A DNA stretch of 64,000 nucleotides from a bacterium (GCA_021372615.1 JAJFUB010000026.1:1-64000); one strand, 5' to 3'; positions 24,723 to 33,895 are shown, counted from the first letter of the stretch. The notes: generated from the sequence alone by a model not told the origin. A program made the numbers and translations.

Positions 24723-25006
24723 TACCTCTCCCCCACCCCGAAGTAGCGCACCAGCGGCTCCAGGTCGTCGCCGAGCTGGGCGATGGCATACTCGGCGAGC
24801 GCCGACTTGGAGACCTTGATGTCGTGCTCGTTGAGCAGGTGGAACCGCACGATCTCGAGGCGCTTGGCCATGGCCTCAGACAGGTACACCGTGACCTGGA
24901 CCTTGTTCTCCTCCATCGGTCGCACGGCGCGCGGCAGTGGGGCGCCGGCCTCGGATGCGGTCTCGGCCGTGTCACCGAAGAACACGTCGCGGGGTATCTC
25001 AGGCAT
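24722..25006 (-). CDS. Ribbon-helix-helix partner of ParA
   Basis: 94 residues from ATG 25006, one base after the parA stop. The N-terminal about 30 residues are polar and disordered-looking; the second half, VQVTVYLSEAMAKRLEIVRF and KVSKSALAEYAIAQL, is a ribbon-helix-helix DNA-binding pattern. Small RHH proteins act as centromere-binding proteins in type Ib partition systems. Placement directly after parA supports this. Confidence 0.75.
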   Translation of the reverse strand: MPEIPRDVFFGDTAETASEAGAPLPRAVRPMEENKVQVTVYLSEAMAKRLEIVRFHLLNEHDIKVSKSALAEYAIAQLGDDLEPLVRYFGVGER

Positions 25007-25007
25007 C

Positions 25008-25766
25008 TTACGCACGGGCCATGACCTCCCTGGCAAGCTGGATGTATGCCTGCGCGCCGGGGCTGTCGGGCCGGTGGATCGGCACGGGCTCGCCGGCGAC
25101 GGTGGCATAGTCGAAGACGACGCTGCGGCGGATACGGGTCGCGAACACGAGATCACCGAAATGGTCGAGCAGACGCTGCTCGACCTGCTGGGTGTGCAAC
25201 GTGCGCGGGTCATACATCGTGAGTAGCACCCCGAGCACGCGTAAGTCGGGATTGCCGTGGGTGCGGACTGCATCAATCGTCTCGAGCAGTTGGCGCAGGC
25301 CCTGCATGGCCAGATACGAGCACTGCACGGGGATCAATACGTCATCGGCAGCCGCCAGCGCATTGAGGGTGAGAAACCCCAGGCTCGGCGGCGTATCCAC
25401 CAGCACGTAGTCGAAGGGCAACCGCCGGTGCAGCTTGCCCCGCAGACGCAGCAAACGGTCCGGCGCAGAGGCCAGCTCGACCTCCGCCGCCGCGAGACGA
25501 ACATCAGTCGGCACGACCGCGGCCTTGCCCCAGGGCACTGCCAGGGCACAGTCGGCCAGAGCCACGTCAGGGTTCAGCAGCAGGTCATAGGTGGTTAGGC
25601 AGTCGTCGGTGGCCGGCACCCCCATGACCAGGGACAGGTTCCCCTGCGGGTCACCATCCACCACCAGCACGCGCTGGCGCGCGCCCGCCAGGGCGGCGGC
25701 GAGGCTAGCCACCGAGGCCGTCTTACCGACGCCGCCTTTCTGATTGGCAACGGCAATGATCTTCAT
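25008..25766 (-). CDS. parA: ParA-family partition ATPase
   Basis: 252 residues from ATG 25766 (CTGGAGGC upstream). Deviant Walker A at the N-terminus (MKIIAVANQKGGVGKTASV), A' VLVVDGDPQGNLS, and Walker B YVLVDTPPSLGFLTLNAL. The short form without an N-terminal HTH is the type Ib/MinD-like ParA. It binds DNA non-specifically and is stimulated by its partner. No gid, rnpA or parB gene is nearby, so it is not the main chromosomal soj. A palindrome and repeat region lie upstream. Confidence 0.9.
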   Translation of the reverse strand: MKIIAVANQKGGVGKTASVASLAAALAGARQRVLVVDGDPQGNLSLVMGVPATDDCLTTYDLLLNPDVALADCALAVPWGKAAVVPTDVRLAAAEVELASAPDRLLRLRGKLHRRLPFDYVLVDTPPSLGFLTLNALAAADDVLIPVQCSYLAMQGLRQLLETIDAVRTHGNPDLRVLGVLLTMYDPRTLHTQQVEQRLLDHFGDLVFATRIRRSVVFDYATVAGEPVPIHRPDSPGAQAYIQLAREVMARA

Positions 25767-25780
25767 AGTTGCCTCCAGTC

Positions 25781-25798
25781 TTGCCGTTACTACGGCAA
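25781..25798. promoter_or_regulatory. Palindrome upstream of parA (candidate operator/partition site)
   Basis: TTGCCGT-tact-ACGGCAA, perfect 7-bp arms, 15 bp before the parA ATG. ACGGCAAT(G/C)AT occurs inside the first codons of parA (25750-25760) and again at 25792-25802, giving a direct repeat 42 bp apart. Fits a binding site for the ribbon-helix-helix protein. Confidence 0.6.
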
Positions 25799-25802
25799 TC
25801 AT

Positions 25803-26282
25803 TCAAGCACGGAAGCGCGTACGATGTCAAGCAAGTGTCCCGGAGCGCCTGCATGCGCGCACACGGGCACGCACGGCGGCCGGCAAGCAGTCAAGCAGGC
25901 CTGTGCAGATGGAGTGCCGGACCGGTGGAGATGGGGGTCGGGTCCATGTGCGGGTCGAAACGGCGCGAGAAGCGATTCTCGCGCAGCCCAGGGACCGCGC
26001 CGGCGGCGACCTGGGGGCCGAACGCCCGTGCAGGCCTGTCTGCCTGCATACGTGCAGAGGCGCAGCCAGGCATGACGGCATGACGGCAACACGGCACAGG
26101 CCTGCCCCTGCATACGTGCATGACGGTACGCAGGTGCAGGGGCATAGTGGCACCCTGGCACGACGGCATGCAGGCAAGGCGCGCCCGGACGGACCCACGA
26201 CCGCGCACCGGAAGGAGGTCGGGGCGTATCGGGCGTGTAACAGTAAGGTAACGGGGGACAACCTGGCACGGGAGTGATCGTC
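25803..26282. repeat. 480-bp non-coding repeat-rich region between parA and the flavoprotein gene
   Basis: No credible gene; the open frames here are low-complexity. It holds three copies of the palindrome CAGGCCTG (25896, 26031, 26097), two of CCTGCATACGTGCA (26043, 26107), and several GACGGCATG and GTGCAGG words, with a partial 64-66 bp tandem duplication. Its position beside parA/RHH makes it a candidate centromere (parS-like) array. Confidence 0.6.
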
Positions 26283-26837
26283 ATGAAGGTATTGGCTGTA
26301 AACGCCAGCCCGAACAAGGACGGTCTGACTGCCGTATGCGCCGAAGCCGTGCTATCAGGTGCACAGGAGGCGGGGGCGCAGGTGGAGTGGGTGCACCTGT
26401 GCGACCTGAACCTGTACGTGTGCGGCGCGTGTGACCGGGGGTGGGGGAAGTGCCGCACGGAGGGCCCCTGCGTGCTGGATGATGATTTCGCGGCGCTGCG
26501 GGAGCAGATCCTGGCGGCGGACGCATGGGTGTTGGCCACGCCCGTGTACTTTGGCGAGCCGAGCGAGATCGCGCGGGTACTGCTGGACCGACTACGGCGC
26601 TGCAACAGCGGGCCCCAAGGGGGGCAACTGCGCGGCAAGGAGTTCCTGGGCATCTGTGCCGCCGGGGGTTCTGGGCGGGGCACGGGAACCTGTGCCGAGG
26701 TGCTTGAGCGGATCAGTGGACATGTGGGAATGCGCGTTGCGGACCTGATCCTGGTGACACGGCGGAGCAAGCTCTACAAGGTGGACACCTTGAAGGCCGC
26801 GGGGCGAGCGCTCGTCGAGCAGGAGTGGAACGAATAG
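26283..26837 (+). CDS. NAD(P)H-dependent FMN reductase / iron-sulfur flavoprotein-like
   Basis: 184 residues from ATG 26283 (GGGAG 8 nt upstream). Flavodoxin-like fold: MKVLAVNASPNKDGLT (phosphate loop), a cysteine motif CGACDRGWGKC with GPCVLDDD, and ADAWVLATPVYFGEPS. This is the NAD(P)H-dependent oxidoreductase/ISF family, which reduces FMN, quinones or nitro compounds. The cysteine spacing is that of ISF-like members but may not hold a cluster. It ends at a bidirectional terminator. Confidence 0.83.
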   Translation: MKVLAVNASPNKDGLTAVCAEAVLSGAQEAGAQVEWVHLCDLNLYVCGACDRGWGKCRTEGPCVLDDDFAALREQILAADAWVLATPVYFGEPSEIARVLLDRLRRCNSGPQGGQLRGKEFLGICAAGGSGRGTGTCAEVLERISGHVGMRVADLILVTRRSKLYKVDTLKAAGRALVEQEWNE

Positions 26838-26854
26838 GCAGCGAGGTGGGGGAG

Positions 26855-26881
26855 AGGGGCGGGCGCCGACAGCCCGCCCCT
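26855..26881. terminator. Bidirectional hairpin terminator
   Basis: AGGGGCGGGC-gccgaca-GCCCGCCCCT, a 10-bp stem between the convergent flavoprotein and dehydrogenase genes. No T-tract. Confidence 0.6.
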
Positions 26882-26894
26882 GCGACGGAGACAA

Positions 26895-27911
26895 CTAGGA
26901 CAGCCGCACCACGACCTTGAAGGCCTCCCTGTTGGCCAACAGGTCAAAGCCGCGCTGTGTCTGCTCCAGCGGCACCACATGCGTGTACCAATCCCCCAGG
27001 CGCACGATCCCCTGCTTGACCAGCCACAGCATCTGCTCATGGGGCGCCCACTCTTGCGGGTTGAGGAACTCGAGGGCCCACTCGTTGCGTGCGAGGGCGA
27101 TATCCACCGCGCGCCGCTCCATGTCGCCGGGGGCGCGTGTGGCGGCAATGCCGTACACCCCCAGGCGGCCCTGCGGGCTCAACAGCGAGAGCCCCAACGG
27201 CAGCGCGGCTTCATCGCCAATGGCCTCGATCACGCGGTCGGCTCCCCGCCCGTCCGTCCACTGGTTGACGACCTGTCGCGGATCGTCGCGCGTCGTGTTG
27301 ATGACCCCGTCCACGCCCATGTCCAGGGCCCGCTGGAGGGGCTCGTCGCGCCGCCCAAGGACCAGCACCGGGTGGCAGCCCAGAAGCCGCGCGAACCAGG
27401 CGAAGGACAGCCCCACCGGACCGCTCCCGAGGACGACGATGCTCTCACCGGGCTCCACCCGCCAGCGCTGCAGCCAGGAGAGCGTCTCTTTGAGGGTCAC
27501 GAGCATGGTGGCGTCCACGGGGTCCATGTCGGGCGGCACAAGCTGGTGCATCCGGCTGCCACCATGGCGCGGGTCCTTGACCTTGCCGTACTGCGCCAGG
27601 CCACCGTACATCGAGGTGGGGCCCTCGCCGGCCGCGTAGCTGGCGCCGGGACGCAGGACCAGGTCGCCCACCTGGAAACTCTCCACCGCCGACCCGCACT
27701 CGATGACCCGGCCCACGGCCTCATGGCCCAGGATGCCCGGATAGGCCTCGGGGCCCTTGTAGCGGAAGTGCCCGTCCAGCAGCTTGCGGTCCGTGCTGTT
27801 GCACAGGCCGCAGGCCAGGGTCTCGACGAGACACTCGGCCTCGTCAATCACCGGCATGGGCACTGCGCGGACGGCCAGGCGCCCCGGCTCTTCCACGACC
27901 GCAGCCAACAT
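26895..27911 (-). CDS. Zinc-type medium-chain dehydrogenase
   Basis: 338 residues from ATG 27911 (AGGAGCGAGG upstream). Catalytic zinc region CGLCNSTDRKLL and GILGHEAVGRVIECG; Rossmann loop VVLGSGPVGLSFAWFARLLG. The four-cysteine structural zinc loop of classical ADHs is not present; PGASYAAGEGPTS stands there instead. It resembles polyol or threonine dehydrogenase-like MDR members. It directly follows recQ on the same strand and may be co-transcribed, without a functional link I can see. Confidence 0.85.
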   Translation of the reverse strand: MLAAVVEEPGRLAVRAVPMPVIDEAECLVETLACGLCNSTDRKLLDGHFRYKGPEAYPGILGHEAVGRVIECGSAVESFQVGDLVLRPGASYAAGEGPTSMYGGLAQYGKVKDPRHGGSRMHQLVPPDMDPVDATMLVTLKETLSWLQRWRVEPGESIVVLGSGPVGLSFAWFARLLGCHPVLVLGRRDEPLQRALDMGVDGVINTTRDDPRQVVNQWTDGRGADRVIEAIGDEAALPLGLSLLSPQGRLGVYGIAATRAPGDMERRAVDIALARNEWALEFLNPQEWAPHEQMLWLVKQGIVRLGDWYTHVVPLEQTQRGFDLLANREAFKVVVRLS

Positions 27912-27925
27912 GGTTCCTCGCTCCT

Positions 27926-29785
27926 TCACGCCTGCTCCTCCTCGACGTAGATGCGGATCACCTCAAGGAACGTCGCCGCATAGCGCTCACACTTGGCCTC
28001 GCCGACGCCCTTGACCTGCAGGAACGCCTCGGGCGTACGCGGGCAGCGCAGGGCCATGTCGCGCAGCGCCGTATCGGGGAAGATGACGAAGGCCGGCACG
28101 CCCTGGTCGTCCGCAAGCCGCTTGCGCTCGGCCCGGAGGGCCTCAAACAGGGCGGCGTCGGGACGCGCAGTGGGGTCGGCAGGAGGCCTGTCGGGGTCGG
28201 CGGGGCGGGGAGCGCGAGTGCGCGTTCGTTCGCGTCGCGCTGGCGTCGGGTCGGGCACCTCCACTTCCCGCTGCAGCACGACCTCTCGCTCGCCGCACAG
28301 CACCTGCTCGCCGGTCGCGGTGAGTCGCAGCGTGGGGTAGCCGTCGCCCGCCATCTCCACGAGGTCCTGGGCGGTCAGTTGTGTGAACACGGAGCGCCAC
28401 TGGGTCCGCGACAGCTCCGCCCCGGCGCCGAAGGTGCGCAAGCGCGCATGGCCGCATGCGACAACACGCTTCTGGCGCGATCCGGTCAGCACGTCGGTCA
28501 GGTGGCTGACACCGAAGCGCTGCCCGGCCTCCAGGATGCACAGCAAGGCCTTGACCGCGATCTGGGTCGCGGGCCAGTCCTCGGTGCGCCGCAGGCACAC
28601 ATCGCAGTTGCCGCACGGCTCGCGCTGGTCTTCCCCAAAGTACCGCAGCAGCAGCCGGCGGCGGCATTCGGTGGCTTCGCAGAAGCGGGTCATGTCACGG
28701 AGCTTGCCCAGCTCAATCTGCTGGAACTCCGGCGCGGCCCCGTCGCCCTCGATGAGCCGGCGCAGCATCACGGCATCGCCGGGGCCATAGGCCAGCCAGG
28801 CGGTCGCCGGGAGGCCGTCGCGCCCGGCGCGGCCGGTCTGCTGGTGGTAGTCCTCGAGCGTCTTGGGCATGTCCAGATGGGCCACAAAGCGCACATCGGG
28901 CTTGTCTATGCCCATGCCGAAGGCGATGGTGGCGACCACGACCGCGCCCGGCTCGTCCAGGAAGCGCTGCTGATGGCGCCGCCGCTCCTCATCCTCCATC
29001 CCGGCGTGATAGGGAATGGCGTTGATGCCCGCATCGCGCAGATAGTCGGCGGTGGCGTCTACGGACTTGCGGGTCAGGCGGTAGATGATCCCGGAGGCGC
29101 CGGGCGGTTGGCTGCGCAGGAAAGAGAGTATCTGGCGCTTCCAGTTGGTCTTGGGGGTGACGACATAGCGGATGTTGGGGCGGTCGAAGCCGCCGGCAAA
29201 GAGCGCGTCGGGTGGCAGGCCCAGGCGCTTCATGATCTCGGCGCGCGTGTGCAGATCCGCGGTGGCCGTCAGGGCCAGCCGGGGGACACCGGGGTAGCGC
29301 TCGCGCAGCAGATGGAGCTGCAGGTATTCGGGGCGGAAGTTGTGACCCCACTGGGAGACGCAGTGGGCCTCATCAATGGCGAACAGCGCCAGCTCCAACT
29401 GGTCGAGCGCCCGCAGGAAGCCCTCCTGCGTGAGCCGCTCGGGTGCCACGTAGAGCAAGTCGAGTTCGCGGGCCATCATGCGCCGCTTGACCTCCCAGGC
29501 CTCGGCCATGGTGAGCGACGAATTGAGCACCGCTGCGCGCACGCCCAGGCCCTGCAGCCGCGTCACCTGGTCTTGCATCAGCGCAATCAGGGGCGACACG
29601 ACCACTCCGAGGCCCGGCCGCAACAGCGCCGGAATCTGGTAGCACAGTGACTTGCCCTGGCCGGTGGGCATGAGCAGCAGGGCGTCCTGACCGGCCATCA
29701 GGTGGGCGATCACCTGCTGCTGCAGTCCGCGGAAGTCCTGGTGCCCGAACACCGAACGAAGGACGTCGAGAGGGGAGAGGGGCAT
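27926..29785 (-). CDS. recQ: RecQ-family ATP-dependent DNA helicase
   Basis: 619 residues from ATG 29785; a TTG two codons upstream is possible. Motifs: VFGHQDFRGLQQQVI, Walker A LMPTGQGKSLCYQ, DEAH box FAIDEAHCVSQWGH, TATAD, and QQTGRAGRDGLPA. Zinc site CEATECRRRLLLRYFGE and CGNCDVC, then RQC winged helix and a C-terminal HRDC domain (VPAFVIFPDTALRDMA). It unwinds 3'-5' at forks and recombination intermediates. A proline/arginine-rich linker precedes HRDC. It starts 11 bp after the secreted-protein gene ends. Confidence 0.95.
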   Translation of the reverse strand: MPLSPLDVLRSVFGHQDFRGLQQQVIAHLMAGQDALLLMPTGQGKSLCYQIPALLRPGLGVVVSPLIALMQDQVTRLQGLGVRAAVLNSSLTMAEAWEVKRRMMARELDLLYVAPERLTQEGFLRALDQLELALFAIDEAHCVSQWGHNFRPEYLQLHLLRERYPGVPRLALTATADLHTRAEIMKRLGLPPDALFAGGFDRPNIRYVVTPKTNWKRQILSFLRSQPPGASGIIYRLTRKSVDATADYLRDAGINAIPYHAGMEDEERRRHQQRFLDEPGAVVVATIAFGMGIDKPDVRFVAHLDMPKTLEDYHQQTGRAGRDGLPATAWLAYGPGDAVMLRRLIEGDGAAPEFQQIELGKLRDMTRFCEATECRRRLLLRYFGEDQREPCGNCDVCLRRTEDWPATQIAVKALLCILEAGQRFGVSHLTDVLTGSRQKRVVACGHARLRTFGAGAELSRTQWRSVFTQLTAQDLVEMAGDGYPTLRLTATGEQVLCGEREVVLQREVEVPDPTPARRERTRTRAPRPADPDRPPADPTARPDAALFEALRAERKRLADDQGVPAFVIFPDTALRDMALRCPRTPEAFLQVKGVGEAKCERYAATFLEVIRIYVEEEQA

Positions 29786-29795
29786 CGGCAAGGCT

Positions 29796-32700
29796 CTACT
29801 CGGGCAAGACCATGAGTGCGTACTCCGGGCTCTGCCAGACTTCGCGCCCCCGCTGGTTGGCCAGCGCCACCTGCAGCCGCGCCATGCCGGCCAGGCGCAC
29901 CGGCAAGCGCAGGCTCTGCCCCGGGGCCGCGGGCAGCTCGCGCTGCCAGATCGCGCCCGACCCGGCGCGGCCGAGCCGCAGGCGCAGCGTATGGCGCTCC
30001 TGGTCGTAGGCCGACAGGTTCAGGCGCACGGGCAGGCTCAGGGCGCCGCCCGGGCTCAGCAGCCCCCCGCAAGCCGGCACTTCGACCGGCTCCGGCACCG
30101 TCACGGGCAGCGTGACCTCGGCGGGTTGGCTGCCGGCAATACCCCACGACAGGTGCAGGGACCGCTTCCCGGGATGGTACAACTGCACCGGGAAGGGGGC
30201 GACGAACTGCTGCCCTCGGCCGAGAGCAGCGCGGGTCTGATCGCCGCCGAGCGAGACCTCCGCCACCACCGGCTCGCGCCCGACATTCGCAACCGTGGCC
30301 CGCAGCGCCTCGCGGCCCCAACGCGTCGGCAGGGATAGCTGCTGCAGGGCCACAGGGGCCGTCGGAAGCAGCGCCAGGCCGAAGCGCTCAGGCACGTGGA
30401 AGCCCCCGTACGTGGGCGACCAGGCCGTGTGCGCCTGCGGGTCATTCTCGGTGTAGCGGCTGCGGCACAGGTTGAGGGTCATCAGCGGGGCGCGGGCGAC
30501 GCCGGCCTGGGCCAGTTCCGCCCAGGGCAGCGCGATCTCGACCGACCAGCCGTCAGCGCGCTTCTGCACCGCCGTGGTGAGCTTCGGGTTCCACGCCTGC
30601 GCGTCCTGGTTGCGCTCGTCCAGAACGACATTGGCAGTCGTGACGATCACATGGGCGTACGTCTCCCGCGAGGCGGTGCCGACAAAGATCTCAGTGCCGT
30701 CCTCCATCCACACCGTCCCGTCGTGCTGCGTCTCCTTAGCCGCAACCTTGCCCATCGCGGGCTCGGGGCAATCCAGGGCGACATAGAGAGCCTTGCCGTC
30801 GGCCATGGCATAGGCGCGCGTGGCGAGGCGCGAGGGCGCACCGTCGCGGATGTCGTAGAAGTTGCCAACAGTGGCGGCGGCCCTCCATTCGGCTGGGTCG
30901 AGACGGCCATCTACCGTCGGAGCCGCGGGGGCCGCGGGCAGGCCCAGCGTCGGCAGTGGCGGCCGGGCCGGGGCCGCGGAGGTCGTGACCGATAGCGTGA
31001 ACTGCTGGGCTGTCGCCTTATCCGGCGCGGCCGCGCGGCCGGCCAGGACGTTCTGCAGGCCAATGATGCGGTCGGCCACGAGGCGGCGGACCTGCTGCAG
31101 GCGGGAGGCCTCGAAGGCCACGCCGCCCATGGGGTTCGCCCACGGGACGGTGTTGACGAGGGCTTCCAGCTCGCCCTGGGCGGCCGCAGCGGCCTCGCGA
31201 GCCGCGGGCGACGTGCTGGCGGCCGCCTGCTTGATGAGCTGTGTCAGCGTGTAGAGATAGCAGTAGTCGTCCACGCCCTCGCGCAGCGACTCCCAGGCGA
31301 TAGTGGGGATGGCCCCCTGCCAGGTCGAGTAGTCATCGGGCTTGAGCAGGTGCGGGTAGGCCGTGCACTGCTCCTTGGGCTCGGCGGAGTTCGCGCGGCT
31401 GCCGTCGAAGTCGTTGAAGACGTCCTCGTGGGGCCGGCAGAAGGTCCACGTTGCTTCTGAGCGGGCGCCTGTCTTCCAGAACAGCAGCCCGGCGCCGTAG
31501 CGGTTGTGGAACATGAAGCCCTCTTGCGGGAAGGGGTTCACGTACGAGCCGGTGCCATACCACCAGAACTCCGCGCCGGTCTTCTCGCAGGCCTCGCGGG
31601 CCACGCCGGCGTTGTGCTGGCTGCTGATGAGGCCCACGACGAAGCAGGGGGCCGTCAGATAGGCCGAGGCCTTCTCCAGGAAGCTCGGGACATAGAAGGT
31701 GGCGTAGGTCGGGGCGCCGCCATCGTGCCAGGCCTGATAGTCCTGAATGGCATAGGTGTTCTCGCCCGTGGGCTCGTCCACGCCATAGTAGTACCAGCGC
31801 GGCAGGCCCCTGGTGGCCTCGACGGCAGCCCGGGCGACGGCTTGCACACCGGTCTTCACTTCCGCCGGCCAGTCGCCCTTGTTCAGGTCAACCTTCAGGC
31901 CCAGGGCCTGTGCTACGGCCCCGGGGCCCGCCGAGCCGATGACATGGGGCCCGTTCATGCCCGCCTGGCGGCACAGTTCGGAGACCTTGCGGTAGGGGCT
32001 GGCGTCGAAAGTGACCTTCCCCTGCTTGAGCTGCGACAGGTCCGGGCTGCCGAAGGGCATCGAGATGAGGCCATTCATGCCGTGGGCGGCATAGTCCTTG
32101 AGCACCGACAGCACCTGCGCATCGCTCATCTTGCCCCACAGGAAGGCGTCGCAGTAGATCAGCCAGGAACGATCGGCCGGGCGCTGGAGAGTGAAGGGCA
32201 GTACCGCAATCTGCAGCGGCAGCCGCAGGGCCGCCTTGCCTGCACTGGTGACGGTCACGGAGGCCTGATAGGTGCCGGCCTTCGCCTCGGCCGGGGCGCG
32301 CAGCGTGATCCAGAAGCCCTGCGTGGTGTCCGCGGGCACATCGAAGGCGACTTCCTGCAGCACGCCCCGCTGGGCCGGCACGGTCTTCTTGCCGCCCGCG
32401 CAGGGGAGCAGCAGTTCGGGTGTCATGTACCACTGGCGCGAGCGCCAGCCGGTGCGCTGGGGCCAGCAGTGCATCTGCCGCACGTCCGCCGTTACGGGTG
32501 CGCCGCCCGTGTCCGCGGTCACAGTCAGTCCCTGCAGTGGCGTCAGCGTGCGCACGGCGAAGCACACAGCCTCGGCTGCGCCGGGGGTGAGGGCGGCGGT
32601 CAGGCGGGTGATGTGCTCTTCAGGCTTGGGGAGACGGTAGGGGCGGTAGTCGCCGGGGTCGGGAGCGACGAAGGCGAGCAGGCCGGCGGCCTTCTCAGCC

Positions 32701-32867
32701 GCCGACGCCGCTGGCGGCTGCCAGCCCTGCGCCGGCTGCGGGGCGGCCGTGAACGCCTCGCCGGGGTCCACGTTGCCGTATGTCACCCCGCCGATGGTGA
32801 CGGGCTCGGCATAGGCAGTGCAGGAGAACACAAGCAGGAGCAGCAGCACAGGCAGCAGATGGCGCAT
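29796..32867 (-). CDS. Large secreted DUF4091-like glycoside-hydrolase-domain protein with CBM9-like module
   Basis: 1023 residues with signal peptide (LLPVLLLLLVFSCTAYAEP). A beta-rich N-terminal region (GFWITLRAPAEAKAGTYQAS) precedes a barrel (WLIYCDAFLWGKMSD, GLPRWYYYGVDEPTGENTY with a DEP acidic motif) ending with TIAWESLREGVDDYCYL, the DUF4091 signature. Then a CBM9-like domain (APTVDGRLDPAEWRAAA, VEIALPWAELA) and a C-terminal beta region. It should act outside the cytoplasm on a polysaccharide; the linkage is unknown. GAGG precedes the ATG. Its stop is 11 bp before recQ. Confidence 0.83.
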   Translation of the reverse strand: MRHLLPVLLLLLVFSCTAYAEPVTIGGVTYGNVDPGEAFTAAPQPAQGWQPPAASAAEKAAGLLAFVAPDPGDYRPYRLPKPEEHITRLTAALTPGAAEAVCFAVRTLTPLQGLTVTADTGGAPVTADVRQMHCWPQRTGWRSRQWYMTPELLLPCAGGKKTVPAQRGVLQEVAFDVPADTTQGFWITLRAPAEAKAGTYQASVTVTSAGKAALRLPLQIAVLPFTLQRPADRSWLIYCDAFLWGKMSDAQVLSVLKDYAAHGMNGLISMPFGSPDLSQLKQGKVTFDASPYRKVSELCRQAGMNGPHVIGSAGPGAVAQALGLKVDLNKGDWPAEVKTGVQAVARAAVEATRGLPRWYYYGVDEPTGENTYAIQDYQAWHDGGAPTYATFYVPSFLEKASAYLTAPCFVVGLISSQHNAGVAREACEKTGAEFWWYGTGSYVNPFPQEGFMFHNRYGAGLLFWKTGARSEATWTFCRPHEDVFNDFDGSRANSAEPKEQCTAYPHLLKPDDYSTWQGAIPTIAWESLREGVDDYCYLYTLTQLIKQAAASTSPAAREAAAAAQGELEALVNTVPWANPMGGVAFEASRLQQVRRLVADRIIGLQNVLAGRAAAPDKATAQQFTLSVTTSAAPARPPLPTLGLPAAPAAPTVDGRLDPAEWRAAATVGNFYDIRDGAPSRLATRAYAMADGKALYVALDCPEPAMGKVAAKETQHDGTVWMEDGTEIFVGTASRETYAHVIVTTANVVLDERNQDAQAWNPKLTTAVQKRADGWSVEIALPWAELAQAGVARAPLMTLNLCRSRYTENDPQAHTAWSPTYGGFHVPERFGLALLPTAPVALQQLSLPTRWGREALRATVANVGREPVVAEVSLGGDQTRAALGRGQQFVAPFPVQLYHPGKRSLHLSWGIAGSQPAEVTLPVTVPEPVEVPACGGLLSPGGALSLPVRLNLSAYDQERHTLRLRLGRAGSGAIWQRELPAAPGQSLRLPVRLAGMARLQVALANQRGREVWQSPEYALMVLPE

Positions 32868-32959
32868 GGCAACCTCCTGGAGGGTTGAGGTCAGGGGAGG
32901 TTACATTCGCGGCGGAGGGGGCGCACACCTACCGCTGCCGGAGCCGAGCGGTGCGGAGG

Positions 32960-33895
32960 CTACCGCACCTGGTGGGCGATGCGGCCAAACAGCACCTGCA
33001 GCCGGGCCTTGCGGTCGGCGTCGAGATAGGGCGGGTCCACCACACCCAGGTTCTGCTGCAGACGCTCCAGCGATCTCATGCCCACCGCGCAGGTACTCAC
33101 GTCGTGGCTCAGCACATAGCGCAAACCCGCTTCGGGGACCGAGTAGGGCTGCAGGAAGTCGAGAATGCCGGGGTCGGTGTAGGGCGACTCGGCGGGCAGG
33201 TTGCCCGCGGCCACGTGGCGGCGGATGCACTCCAGCGCGGCCGGTACGCTCACGAGGCCGGAGTCCTTGGAGGCCTGGTTCAGGGGCATCATCACGACCG
33301 TGCCCACGCCATGCTTCCGACACAGCGGCAGGACGCTCTCGGCGGCGGTCTGCAGCAGGAAGTTGAGCGTGAGCATCACGACGTCGAAAGCGCCGGTGGG
33401 GACAGCCCGCTGCAGCACCTGGTGCGTGCCGTCTGCCTCGGATAGCTCGCTGATGCCGATGAAGCGCACCTTGCCCTGATCGCGCAGCCTGACCATGGCG
33501 TCATAGCAGCCGTCGCCCATGAAGCGGTCGAAGGTGTCCAGCGTGCGCATGCCATGGCCCAGCAGCACATCCAGGTGGTCACGGCGCAGCCGCCGCAGGC
33601 TCTCCTCGGCCGAGGCCACGAGCGCCTCCGGCGTACCCACGTACGTGGCCTCGGGCCGGTAGCTGTCGTAGGGGCAGTACTTGGTCTCCAGCAGCACCTC
33701 ATCATGCCCCTGCAGGGCCTTCCCCAGCGCCACCTCCGAGTCGCCGTAGCCCGTGGCGGTATCCACGAGGTTGATCCCCGCGTCAATGATGGCATGGACG
33801 AGGTCGGCGAAGTCCGCTTGTTCGTAGCCTCGCGCGGCCCCAAAGGCCAGTTCGGACACCTGCAAGTCAGTGCGGCCAAGGCGTCGGTAGAGCAT
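32960..33895 (-). CDS. Aldo/keto reductase, copy 1
   Basis: 311 residues from ATG 33895 (GAGGAG upstream). N-terminal MLYRRLGRTDLQVSELAFG, catalytic-tetrad region LVDTATGYGDSEVALGKAL (D, Y), LLETKY (K), DVLLGHGM (H), and FIGISELSEADG. The NADPH-site serine/lysine region is shortened. This type resembles L-galactose dehydrogenase-like or 2,5-diketo-gluconate-class oxidoreductases. First of three related genes on this strand; the substrate is unknown. Confidence 0.87.
   Translation of the reverse strand: MLYRRLGRTDLQVSELAFGAARGYEQADFADLVHAIIDAGINLVDTATGYGDSEVALGKALQGHDEVLLETKYCPYDSYRPEATYVGTPEALVASAEESLRRLRRDHLDVLLGHGMRTLDTFDRFMGDGCYDAMVRLRDQGKVRFIGISELSEADGTHQVLQRAVPTGAFDVVMLTLNFLLQTAAESVLPLCRKHGVGTVVMMPLNQASKDSGLVSVPAALECIRRHVAAGNLPAESPYTDPGILDFLQPYSVPEAGLRYVLSHDVSTCAVGMRSLERLQQNLGVVDPPYLDADRKARLQVLFGRIAHQVR

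Noticed and set aside
25008-25766. ParA as the main chromosomal partition gene (soj)
   Set aside because: No parB of the KorB type, gid, rnpA or dnaA context; the partner is a small RHH protein.
25799-26770. 323-residue minus-strand frame rich in Cys, His, Arg and Pro
   Set aside because: It spans the repeat zone and is antisense to the flavoprotein gene; its composition reflects the repeats, not a protein.
31506-32888. 460-residue plus-strand frame
   Set aside because: Antisense shadow of the secreted DUF4091-like gene in high-GC DNA.
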